Source of the DNA: Nitrospira sp.
GTDB lineage: Bacteria; Nitrospirota; Nitrospiria; Nitrospirales; Nitrospiraceae
Reading direction: 5' to 3'
DNA: 64,000 bases
NCBI GenBank assembly: GCA_037045225.1
Contig: JBAOHZ010000009.1
Coordinates: forward strand, 620,001 to 684,000
Part shown: piece by piece, positions 9,583 to 17,014 of the stretch
Numbering within the stretch: position 1 is the first letter of the stretch
Layout of the letters: each line of letters begins with the position of its first letter
Notes under the pieces: model-generated
Seen by the model: only the letters and a program-made list of their open reading frames with translations
Told to the model about the DNA's origin: nothing
Databases searched by the model: none
Position numbers and translations under genes: made by a program

Positions 9583-9713
9583 GGAAAGACGTTTCCTCGA
9601 CTCCGCTTCTTTCAGGATACACCGTGGAGGGTGAGGCTTCAACAGATGCCCGCAATGACACCTGCGTCACGAACAGGAACCCGAATACAGAGAACGTTAC
9701 ACGGAGGGGACGG

Positions 9714-10397
9714 CTAGGAGAAGAGTTGGGAAATATCGGTGCTGCTCAACCGTTTGAACTTCCGCCCCTGCCGGTTTCGGTCCAGCACGGCGACTTCGAG
9801 ATTTTCGGAAGGGATCTTCTGGCTGGCGACCTGCTCCAGGGCGGCAAGACAACGCCGGAGCCCGTCCTTCAGCGTTGGTGGCTGCGATGTGGCATGCTCC
9901 CGCAGGTATTGTTGAACGGCCTCCGACCTTCCGCCAATGACCGCAAGGTTTTTTTCATCCACGATGCTCCCGTCGAAGGAGATGCGAAATATCTCATTCG
10001 CCTGCCCTTGTCCACCAACTTGCACGACGAGAATTTCCACTTCCAGAGGTTTGACATCGGTACTGAACGCCGTCCCTAAACTCTGCGAATAGGCATTGGA
10101 CAGGGTCCGCGCGCTCACATCTTCCCGGCTGTACATGTACCCGGTCAGATCGGCATGGCGAATGCCGGCCTTCCGGAGATGCTCAAACTCGCTGTATTTG
10201 CCGGCTCCGGCAAACGCAATCCGGTCGTAGACCTCGGAAACTTTATGCAATGACGAGCTGGGATTGTCCGCGGCGAGCAAAATGCCGTCCACATATTCCA
10301 GGGCAATGATGGAACGGCCTTTGGCGATGCCTTTTTTGGCATACTCCGCCTTGTCCTGCATCATCTGTTCAGGCGAGACGTAGTAGGGCAGCGGCAT
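9714..10397 (-). CDS. prcA: 20S proteasome alpha subunit PrcA
   Basis: The 227-residue protein matches bacterial proteasome alpha subunits: an N-terminal gate segment beginning MPLPYYVSPEQ, then KGIAKGRSIIALEY and the core alpha/beta sandwich. Alpha rings form the outer, non-catalytic rings of the barrel, gate entry and dock the ATPase. It begins 3 bases after the prcB stop, the usual beta-alpha order. Its C-terminus is shorter than that of Mycobacterium PrcA and lacks the acidic tail. It acts in the cytoplasm. Confidence 0.96.
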   Translation of the reverse strand: MPLPYYVSPEQMMQDKAEYAKKGIAKGRSIIALEYVDGILLAADNPSSSLHKVSEVYDRIAFAGAGKYSEFEHLRKAGIRHADLTGYMYSREDVSARTLSNAYSQSLGTAFSTDVKPLEVEILVVQVGGQGQANEIFRISFDGSIVDEKNLAVIGGRSEAVQQYLREHATSQPPTLKDGLRRCLAALEQVASQKIPSENLEVAVLDRNRQGRKFKRLSSTDISQLFS

Positions 10398-10400
10398 CGA

Positions 10401-11225
10401 CTAAGATCTCCTTCGCTCTGCGATCATGGTTTCATACATCGCACGCACCCGGTCTTCGGGAACATCCGTGATGCCGACGTGACTGACGATCTTCGCCGTC
10501 GGATAGATACCACGGACCAAATCAGGACCACCGGTCCCTACATCTTCATCCGCCGCGTTGTAGAGCGCCAGCAATCCAACGCGAAGGGCCTCTTCTTCCG
10601 GGAGCCCCGGACGGTAATGTTCACGCATGGTATTCCGCGCGTCTTTGCCGCCGGAGCCAATGGAATGGTGATCGGACTCTTCGTAGCGACCACCCGTGAT
10701 GTCGTATTTAAAAATGCGGCCTTCCTGACGCTTCAGGTCATATCCGACGTACAACGGCATGACGACCAAGCCCTGAAAGACCATCGGCAGGTTGGCCTTC
10801 ACCATTTGCCCCAGCTTGTTGGCTTTCCCCTCACAAGACAGTTGCACACCTTCAAGCTTCTCGTAATGTTCAAGCTCCGTTTGAAACAGCTTCGCCATCT
10901 CAATACACGGCCCCGCAGCCCCTGCGATCGCCATGGCGGAATAGTCGTCGATGCGAAAGACTTTCTCAATTCGCCGGTCCGCGATCTGGAATCCTTCGGT
11001 CGCGCGTCGATCACCGGCGATAATCGCCCCATCCCGATATTTCAACGCCAGGACCGTCGTTCCATGCGGCACCGGGATTGCTCCGGGCCGACCGAGGTCG
11101 ACGGGAAGCGTCGCTCGCTGGAGCACGATGTCGTTCAAACCAGGCTTCAACTCAGGGTGATGCTGGGTAAGGAAATCAAAGAAGCTGGATCCTTCGTGAT
11201 GTGGCAGAAAGGAGGACTGTTTCAT
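10401..11225 (-). CDS. prcB: 20S proteasome beta subunit PrcB (precursor)
   Basis: The 274-residue precursor has a propeptide of 55 residues ending ...PVPHG, followed by the mature Thr56 (TTVLALKYRDG). Numbered from that Thr, the catalytic partners Asp17 (AGDRRATEG) and Lys33 (RIEKVF) are in place, so the subunit should self-process and be an active N-terminal nucleophile peptidase. The start is an ATG 13 bases after the dop stop with no obvious Shine-Dalgarno, suggesting translational coupling. No reading frame for a Pup/UBact tag fits between dop and prcB, where related clusters often carry one. Confidence 0.96.
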   Translation of the reverse strand: MKQSSFLPHHEGSSFFDFLTQHHPELKPGLNDIVLQRATLPVDLGRPGAIPVPHGTTVLALKYRDGAIIAGDRRATEGFQIADRRIEKVFRIDDYSAMAIAGAAGPCIEMAKLFQTELEHYEKLEGVQLSCEGKANKLGQMVKANLPMVFQGLVVMPLYVGYDLKRQEGRIFKYDITGGRYEESDHHSIGSGGKDARNTMREHYRPGLPEEEALRVGLLALYNAADEDVGTGGPDLVRGIYPTAKIVSHVGITDVPEDRVRAMYETMIAERRRS

Positions 11226-11238
11226 TCAATAGTCGCAG

Positions 11239-12738
11239 TCAGGTTGAAAGTTTTGCGAGCAGGGCAGCCGCCGTCTCCGCTTGAGCCAAGAGTTCCCCGG
11301 TCAGGGCCTCGGTTCCCCGCAAGGGATCCATCAAGGGAATTTTCTTGATCTTGTTCTGCCCGATATCGAACAGCACGGACGTCCAACTCGCCCCGTAGAC
11401 GACGTTCGGGTACTTCTTCACGCACTGGCCCCTAAAATAGGCTCTGGTCCCAACCGGCGGATTAAATTCCGCCCGCACAATCTCATGGTCCAATACCACC
11501 CGCTCAATGCGATGATTCCGTTCCAGGGTGTAATACAGCCCTTTGTCAGGACGAACATCGTGATATTGGAGATCCATCAGGCGGACGCGCGGATCGTCCC
11601 ACCCGCAAGATTTGCGCTCCATATAGGACTCGATCAAATACCGCTTCGCGACCCAGTCCAGTTCCCGCACCAATGACCGGGGGTCTCGTTCCAGGCGGTC
11701 AAGCACATCTTCCCACCGCACCAGCACGTCCTTCGTCACTTGGTCCAGTTCGTGGCAGGCATAGTAGCTCTGAGCGGCCTTGAGGTAGGCTCGCTGCACG
11801 GCAATCGCCGTCGATGCGCTCCCATCGGTCAACGTGAGGCTCTCCTTCATCTGCACGTCTCGGGAGACCTGTTTGATGGCATTCACGGGATCGGCTAGGC
11901 TGATTCGGGGAAGTTCGGCGCCGGCTTCGAGCAATGCCAACACAATCGAGAGCGTCCCGACCTTGAGATAGGTCGATACCTCGGCCATATTGGCATCTCC
12001 GACAATGACGTGTAACCGGCGGTATTTCGTCGAATCGGAGTGCGGTTCGTCCCGCGTATTGATGATCGGCCGCCGAACCATCGTGTTGAGATCGACAAGC
12101 GTTTCAAAAAAGTCAGCCCGCTGCGAAATCTGATAGTCGACGGGACTGGTCTGGTTCTCCGCCCCGACCTTACCGGACCCGGCATAGATCGGCCGGGTGA
12201 CCAAAAACGGCGTGAGGACCTGGGTGATGCGTTCAAACGGCACCGCCCGCGACACGAGATAATTCTCGTGGTACCCGTAGCTGTTGCCCTTGCCGTCTGA
12301 ATTATTCTTATACAACACGAACTGATCACGGCCACGCGCCTTGGTAATGCCCTCCAGAGCCTGCGCGACGATGCGTTCGCCGACCCGCTCGAACGCCACC
12401 ACGTCCCTGGCGTTCAGACATTCCGGCGTAGAATATTCAGGATGCGCGCCATCGACATAGAGGCGGCCACCGTTGGCTAAGACCTTATTCAGCTGGCGAT
12501 TGTAATCGGGGCCCGGCCGTTCCCGCTCGCCATCGACCTCAAACCCGCGCGCATCCAGCAGCGGATTTTCATTCTCGTAGTCCCACACCGCATGCGGCGC
12601 CGGCAGATTCGGGTAGTATCCGATGAGGTGAATGGAGTTGGCCACCGGGTCGGCCGCATTCGGGTCACGACTGGCGATACCGAATTCGGTCTCCGTGCCA
12701 ATGACACGGGACGGACTGTGCGTAGGATTGTCGCTCAT
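11239..12738 (-). CDS. dop: Pup/UBact deamidase-depupylase Dop
   Basis: The 499-residue paralogue of PafA is longer at its N-terminal end, with an insertion after IGTETEFG (about residues 22-90, including WDYENENPLLDARGF) that is the hallmark of Dop. The catalytic Asp96 lies in LYVDGAHPEYSTPE. Also seen are LYKNNSDGKGNSYGYHENYL and INTRDEPHSDSTKYRRLH. Dop removes the tag from proteins and, where the tag ends in Gln, deamidates it to Glu. The gene starts 11 bases after the ATPase stop. The assignment against PafA rests on this insertion and on GTRAYFRGQC near the C-terminus. Confidence 0.95.
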   Translation of the reverse strand: MSDNPTHSPSRVIGTETEFGIASRDPNAADPVANSIHLIGYYPNLPAPHAVWDYENENPLLDARGFEVDGERERPGPDYNRQLNKVLANGGRLYVDGAHPEYSTPECLNARDVVAFERVGERIVAQALEGITKARGRDQFVLYKNNSDGKGNSYGYHENYLVSRAVPFERITQVLTPFLVTRPIYAGSGKVGAENQTSPVDYQISQRADFFETLVDLNTMVRRPIINTRDEPHSDSTKYRRLHVIVGDANMAEVSTYLKVGTLSIVLALLEAGAELPRISLADPVNAIKQVSRDVQMKESLTLTDGSASTAIAVQRAYLKAAQSYYACHELDQVTKDVLVRWEDVLDRLERDPRSLVRELDWVAKRYLIESYMERKSCGWDDPRVRLMDLQYHDVRPDKGLYYTLERNHRIERVVLDHEIVRAEFNPPVGTRAYFRGQCVKKYPNVVYGASWTSVLFDIGQNKIKKIPLMDPLRGTEALTGELLAQAETAAALLAKLST

Positions 12739-12749
12739 GAAATATCGCG

Positions 12750-14519
12750 CTACAGGTAGTGACCGGTGTTGACCGTTTCGATCTGGCGCGCCTCAGCCGG
12801 CCCGCCGCTGATCGTCCGGAGGTGGACAATCTTCTCGCCTTTTTTGCCGGCGACCTTGGCCCAATCATCCGGATTCGTGGTGTTGGGCAAGTCTTCGTGC
12901 TCCTTGAACTCTTCACGGATCGCTCGAATCAAATCCTCGGCCCGCAGGCCGGTTCCTTCTTGCGCAATCGCCCGCTTCACGGCGAATTTTTTCGCACGCG
13001 ACACGATTCCTTCGATCAGCGCGCCGCTGGCGAAATCCTTGAAATACAGCACTTCCTTCTCGCCGTTCGCATAGGTCACTTCAATGAACTTGTTTTCGTC
13101 CGTCGTCGCATACATGGCATCGACGGTCATATTCATCAGGGAGTCCACCAGTGCACGGGCATCCCCGGCATGCCGCTTCAGATCCTCCTCGTCAAACGGC
13201 AGATCGGTCGAGACATATTTGGAGAAAATGTCCCGGGCGGCGGTGGCATCCGGGCGCCCGACCTTCACCTTCACATCGAGACGACCCGCGCGAAGCACGG
13301 CCGGATCGATCAAATCCTGCCGATTGCTTGCGCCGATAACGATGACATTGGTCAGACGCTCCACCCCGTCGATTTCCGAGAGGAACTGCGGCACGATGGT
13401 CGATTCAATGTCCGACGAGATCCCGGTGCCACGCGTACGAAAGAGCGCGTCCATCTCGTCGAAAAACACAATCACAGGATGACCGTCGTCGGCGCGTTCT
13501 TTGGCCTTCTTGAACACCTCACGCACCTGCCGCTCCGACTCGCCGACATACTTGTTCAGTAGTTCAGGCCCCTTCACATGGAGGAAGTAGCTGCGGAGTT
13601 GTTTATCCTTGAGATGCCCGAGCTTTTTGGCGATCGAACTGGCCACAGCCTTGGCGATCAACGTCTTGCCGCATCCCGGCGGACCGTAGAGCAATACGCC
13701 CTTCGGAGCGCTGAGTTTGTAGTTCGAAAAGATATGGGGATACAGGAAGGGCAACTCCACGGCATCGCGCACCTGCTCGATTTCCTTCTGGAGTCCGCCG
13801 ATATGTTCGTAGTCCACATCGGGGATTTCTTCGAGCACCAGTTCCTCGGCTTCCGATTTCGGTAACTTTTCGATGACGCAGCCGGACCGTGGATCGTACA
13901 AGAGATGATCGCCGACGCTGAGGCGCTCACTCAGCAATGGCTCGCCAAGCTCCGCAACTTTTTCTTCATCGAAGTGCAGCGTCACCAGCGCCCGATTCCC
14001 CTCCAGCACATCCTTCAAACGGACGACTTCGCCCTGCACATCGAATCCACGCACCTCGATGACATTGAGCGCTTCGTTGAGGATGACCTCCTGCCCTTTG
14101 CGAAGAGATTTCGCTTTGATGGAGGGATGAAGACTCACCTTCATCTTACGGCCGGATACGTAGACATTCCCGGTGCCATCGGTATCGAGGCTGGAGAAAA
14201 TCCCGTAAGTCGAGGGCGGAGCGGTCAGCTTCTCCACTTCGGCCCGCAACGTTTCGATTTGAGACTTGGCTTCTTGGAGGGTGGCGACGAGCTTCTCGTT
14301 CTGCTTCGTCGTTTGCTCGAGCTGGTAGCGTGACTGGTAGAGCCGCCGAATCTCCTCCTCCATGGACTGGATTTGGGTGCGAAGTTTCTCAACCTCGCGA
14401 GCCTGTTCGTCGTTCTTGTGTGTCACGACTCCATCTCCGTCAGAAAGTGACTTGGTCAGGCGCTTGACGGAATCACGGAAGGACCGGAGTCGGCCTGAAC
14501 TCCCTTTTGATTCGGCCAT
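12750..14519 (-). CDS. mpa: Proteasome-activating AAA ATPase (ARC/Mpa)
   Basis: The 589-residue unfoldase feeds tagged proteins to the 20S core. An extra basic segment (1-30) precedes a coiled coil (about 36-100) that would bind the tag. OB-type domains follow (about 105-215), then one AAA module with Walker A GPPGCGKT (279-286), Walker B with Glu355 (VIVFFDEMDALF) and a sensor in GASNRQD. The protein ends GHYL: a penultimate Tyr as in the HbYX-like tail that opens the proteasome gate, so docking should be intact. It is the first gene of the proteasome operon, 53 bases downstream of the inferred transcription start. Confidence 0.95.
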   Translation of the reverse strand: MAESKGSSGRLRSFRDSVKRLTKSLSDGDGVVTHKNDEQAREVEKLRTQIQSMEEEIRRLYQSRYQLEQTTKQNEKLVATLQEAKSQIETLRAEVEKLTAPPSTYGIFSSLDTDGTGNVYVSGRKMKVSLHPSIKAKSLRKGQEVILNEALNVIEVRGFDVQGEVVRLKDVLEGNRALVTLHFDEEKVAELGEPLLSERLSVGDHLLYDPRSGCVIEKLPKSEAEELVLEEIPDVDYEHIGGLQKEIEQVRDAVELPFLYPHIFSNYKLSAPKGVLLYGPPGCGKTLIAKAVASSIAKKLGHLKDKQLRSYFLHVKGPELLNKYVGESERQVREVFKKAKERADDGHPVIVFFDEMDALFRTRGTGISSDIESTIVPQFLSEIDGVERLTNVIVIGASNRQDLIDPAVLRAGRLDVKVKVGRPDATAARDIFSKYVSTDLPFDEEDLKRHAGDARALVDSLMNMTVDAMYATTDENKFIEVTYANGEKEVLYFKDFASGALIEGIVSRAKKFAVKRAIAQEGTGLRAEDLIRAIREEFKEHEDLPNTTNPDDWAKVAGKKGEKIVHLRTISGGPAEARQIETVNTGHYL

Positions 14520-14579
14520 CGCCCCACTCGTTGGATCGATTACAATCCCTGTCAGTGACGGTCATCAACACTGGCTCGG

Positions 14580-14608
14580 ATTCTATCACCCGCCTATGGG
14601 GTGGTCAA
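14580..14608 (-). promoter_or_regulatory. Sigma-70 type promoter of the proteasome operon
   Basis: On the minus strand TTGACC (14608-14603), a 17-base spacer and TAGAAT (14585-14580) form a near-consensus promoter. Transcription would begin near 14573, leaving a leader of about 53 bases before the mpa ATG at 14519. There is no competing promoter in the short gaps inside the operon. Confidence 0.75.
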
Positions 14609-14641
14609 CAGCAGCAGGTACCGACGCTGCAGCAGACACGT

Positions 14642-15268
14642 TCATGATTCACGCTCGATCGCCGCAAGAAATTTTTCGGTCGCGGTTTCGATATTCGACG
14701 CGCTCAGGATCGAGGACAACACCGCCACACCGAACGCGCCCGCCTGCCGCACCTCACGTGTGCGAGCGGCCGTCATCCCTCCGATCGCAAAAATCGGAAT
14801 GTTGACCGTGCACGCAGCCTGTTCAAGTACCTGGAGACCGAGCGGCGCCCCATATTCCCGTTTCGAAGGCGTGTCGTAAATCGGACCCAACACCACAAAG
14901 TCCGCGCCGTGCCGCTCTGCCTCCACCGCCCCCTGGATGGAATGGACGGACAAACCCAACAACTGCGAGGGCGGCAACAGGGTTCGGACCACCGGGGCCG
15001 GCAAACTACTCTCGCGCAAATGTACCCCCCGGCACCCCAGCGCCACCGCTAGATCTAGACGGTCATTGATGAACAATTGTATGTCCGGCAACGCGCACTG
15101 CAGCTCAAGCGCCAACGACAGCAGCTCTCGGATCGGAAGATCACGCTCCCGTAGCTGCACCGCACGCAGACCGGCACTCGCCGCCCGCCCAACAACCGAC
15201 GCGAGCGGACGTCCGGCGGTCTGATGACGATCAGTCACTACATACAGACGGAAATCAACGGAGGGCAT
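14642..15268 (-). CDS. thiE: Thiamine phosphate synthase, ThiE/TenI family
   Basis: The 208-residue TIM barrel couples HMP-PP and thiazole phosphate. Visible motifs are LYVVTDRHQ, LREREL-like LRERDLPIRE, FINDRLDLA (metal Asp), VLGPIYDTPSK and PIFAIGGM. The usual VHLGQ stretch reads VHLRESSLP, which is closer to TenI proteins, so a TenI aminase role is a possible alternative. ThiE is favoured because no other thiE lies in the thi operon. The start at 15268 (MPSVDFRLYVV) matches the family; a GTG at 15322 is possible. It is 129 bases downstream of thiG. Confidence 0.8.
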   Translation of the reverse strand: MPSVDFRLYVVTDRHQTAGRPLASVVGRAASAGLRAVQLRERDLPIRELLSLALELQCALPDIQLFINDRLDLAVALGCRGVHLRESSLPAPVVRTLLPPSQLLGLSVHSIQGAVEAERHGADFVVLGPIYDTPSKREYGAPLGLQVLEQAACTVNIPIFAIGGMTAARTREVRQAGAFGVAVLSSILSASNIETATEKFLAAIERES

Positions 15269-15397
15269 TCGAGAAACATTCTGGATGCTGAAAGATGCCA
15301 GTTGAATGCGCAATGCCGACACAACAGAACCGAGTCACCACTCACACACGAACTTCACCCGGCTCGCCGGCATCTGCCCATGATCGCTCACTGGCTT

Positions 15398-16177
15398 TTA
15401 GAGCATCCCTTCGATCGGACTGCTGGCCGTAGCATAGAGCTTGCGTGGAATACGGCCGGCTTTGTAGGCCAGGCGGCCGGCCCACACACCATACTTCATC
15501 GCCTCGGCCATCGCGATGGGATCCTGTGCCCCGGCAATGGCGGTATTCATGAGCACGGCATCTGCGCCATACTCCATTGCCAGCGCGGCATCGGATGCTG
15601 TTCCGACACCGGCGTCCACGATGATGGGGACCTTGACCGTTTCCATGATGATCTTGAGATTGTATGGATTACGGATCCCGAGCCCCGAGCCGATCGGAGC
15701 AGCCAACGGCATCACCGCGGGACAGCCGATATCCACCAGCTTCTTGGCCACGATCGGGTCATCGTTCGTATAGGGCAGGACAATGAACCCCTCTTTAATG
15801 AGGATCTTGGCGGCTTCGATCAATCCGGCCGTATCCGGGAACAACGTTTTCTCATCGCCGAGGACTTCCAACTTGACCAGATCGGAGACGCCGGCCGCGC
15901 GAGCCAGCCGGGCATACCGGACGGCATCTTCCACCGTGTAACAGCCCGCGGTGTTCGGCAGGATGATGTATTTCTTCGGATCGAGATAGTCCAGAAGATT
16001 TTCCTTGGACCGATCCGTAATGTTCACGCGACGGACTGCGACCGTCACCACGTCCGCACCGGACGCCTCGATCGCCTTCTTGGTCTCGACAAAATCTTTA
16101 TACTTACCGGTCCCCACCCAGAGGCGAGACTTAAATTCCCGGCCGGCAATCACTAAGCGATCGTTCATCGTATCCAT
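15398..16177 (-). CDS. thiG: Thiazole synthase ThiG
   Basis: The 259-residue protein forms the thiazole ring of thiamine from ThiS thiocarboxylate, DXP and dehydroglycine. The N-terminal segment LVIAGREFKSRLWVGTGKYK, the Schiff-base region VKLEVLGDEKTLFPD and the phosphate-binding VDAGVGTASDAA are typical, and the length is standard. The start follows the thiS stop by 8 bases. Its ribosome-binding site (GGAGCGAGG) lies inside the last codons of thiS, which ties the two genes together. Confidence 0.96.
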   Translation of the reverse strand: MDTMNDRLVIAGREFKSRLWVGTGKYKDFVETKKAIEASGADVVTVAVRRVNITDRSKENLLDYLDPKKYIILPNTAGCYTVEDAVRYARLARAAGVSDLVKLEVLGDEKTLFPDTAGLIEAAKILIKEGFIVLPYTNDDPIVAKKLVDIGCPAVMPLAAPIGSGLGIRNPYNLKIIMETVKVPIIVDAGVGTASDAALAMEYGADAVLMNTAIAGAQDPIAMAEAMKYGVWAGRLAYKAGRIPRKLYATASSPIEGML

Positions 16178-16185
16178 AAATGTGG

Positions 16186-16392
16186 TTACCTCGCTCCGCC
16201 GCCAATAAAGCTCAATATCTCGACCCGATCCCCTTCGCGGAGTCCACGGGTCTCATACTCCTTGCGATCCAGAATCTCCAAATTCAACTCAACGGCGACA
16301 CGATCGGCCCGGATTTCCAACTCATGCAACAACGCGGCGACCGTCTGTCCGTCGCCGACTCCACGAGACTCGCCGTTCACCTGAATGGTCAC
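16186..16392 (-). CDS. thiS: Sulfur carrier protein ThiS, with two residues after the Gly-Gly tail
   Basis: The 68-residue ubiquitin-fold carrier (MTIQVNGESRGV...; RVEILSFIGGGAR) donates sulfur to ThiG. Normally the polypeptide ends in Gly-Gly, which is adenylated by ThiF. Here it ends GGGAR, so the last two residues would have to be removed, or the Gly-Gly would be unavailable. The extra codons GCG AGG also form the thiG ribosome-binding site. It is first in the thi operon. Such extended forms exist in other ThiS-like carriers and need a peptidase. Confidence 0.88.
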   Translation of the reverse strand: MTIQVNGESRGVGDGQTVAALLHELEIRADRVAVELNLEILDRKEYETRGLREGDRVEILSFIGGGAR

Positions 16393-16417
16393 CGTGTCAC
16401 CTCAGCCTTTCCAGATC

Positions 16418-16447
16418 ATCCTATGAAACGAGAAAACCGATTGTCAA
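16418..16447 (-). promoter_or_regulatory. Sigma-70 type promoter of the thiSGE operon
   Basis: Minus-strand TTGACA (16447-16442), an 18-base spacer and TAGGAT (16423-16418). The implied leader before the thiS ATG is only about 19 bases, too short for a TPP riboswitch. Confidence 0.7.
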
Positions 16448-16522
16448 CCAAGCCCCGAGAGGCCTTGCTGTTTGGGATCGGAACCTCGCACAATGTCGAT
16501 GAAGACCGCTGGGCACAGGACT

Positions 16523-17014
16523 ATGGACGACCATCCCCATCAACTGGCAGAGATCTTTCGCGCGATGGCCAACCTATTGGCAGGCCAACGCGCCAATCCC
16601 TATCGTGTCCGCGCGTATCGGAAAGCGGCTGACTCAATCCTGGCGGTGACGGGAGACCTGGCTGATCTGGCCGCGCGGCATCAACTTCAGGATATCCCTG
16701 GAATCGGGCGGGACTTGGCCGTGAAGATTGAAGAGTTTCTGGCAACAGGGACGATTCGTGCGTATGAAGAACTGAAGATCCCATTGCCGGAGGAAGTGGC
16801 CGGCTGGGCTACACTGCCGGGCCTCTCCGATGCGCTGGTGAGTTACTTATATTTCCGGCTGAACATCCGCACACTAGACGATTTAGAAAGCCTGGTTGCA
16901 TCTCATTTACTGAGAACACAACCAGGCTTTTCGGGGTCGGAGGATACGCTGCTCGCTGCCATTCGCGAACGGATCGGAACCGTGCCGGCTACGCCGCCGG
17001 ACGCAGCTCCCTAA
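16523..17014 (+). CDS. Stand-alone DNA polymerase X N-terminal / helix-hairpin-helix protein
   Basis: The 163-residue protein resembles only the first part of family X DNA polymerases: the 8-kDa lyase-like domain (HQLAEIFRAMANLL, NPYRVRAYRKAADSI) and a helix-hairpin-helix (LQDIPGIGRDLAVKIEEFL). A second HhH-like stretch (GWATLPGLSDALVSYLYF) follows. The palm with its catalytic aspartates and the PHP domain are absent, so it cannot polymerise; DNA binding or AP-lyase action is possible. The start at 16523 follows ACAGGACT closely; ATGs at 16493 and 16499 are alternatives. Its 3' end overlaps the ctpA 3' end by 26 bases on the opposite strand. Confidence 0.75.
   Translation: MDDHPHQLAEIFRAMANLLAGQRANPYRVRAYRKAADSILAVTGDLADLAARHQLQDIPGIGRDLAVKIEEFLATGTIRAYEELKIPLPEEVAGWATLPGLSDALVSYLYFRLNIRTLDDLESLVASHLLRTQPGFSGSEDTLLAAIRERIGTVPATPPDAAP

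Noticed and set aside
8428..9717. 429-codon plus-strand frame over pafA
   Set aside because: Antisense shadow of pafA in GC-rich DNA; no family features.
9583..14750. A Pup/UBact gene of about 60 codons in or next to the proteasome cluster
   Set aside because: The gaps (131, 3, 13, 11 and 122 bases) were read on the coding strand and contain no charged frame with the expected Gly-Glu/Gln tail.
16393..16522. Possible TPP riboswitch before thiS
   Set aside because: The good promoter at 16418-16447 leaves only about 19 leader bases, and the conserved CUGAGA and related TPP motifs are not present.
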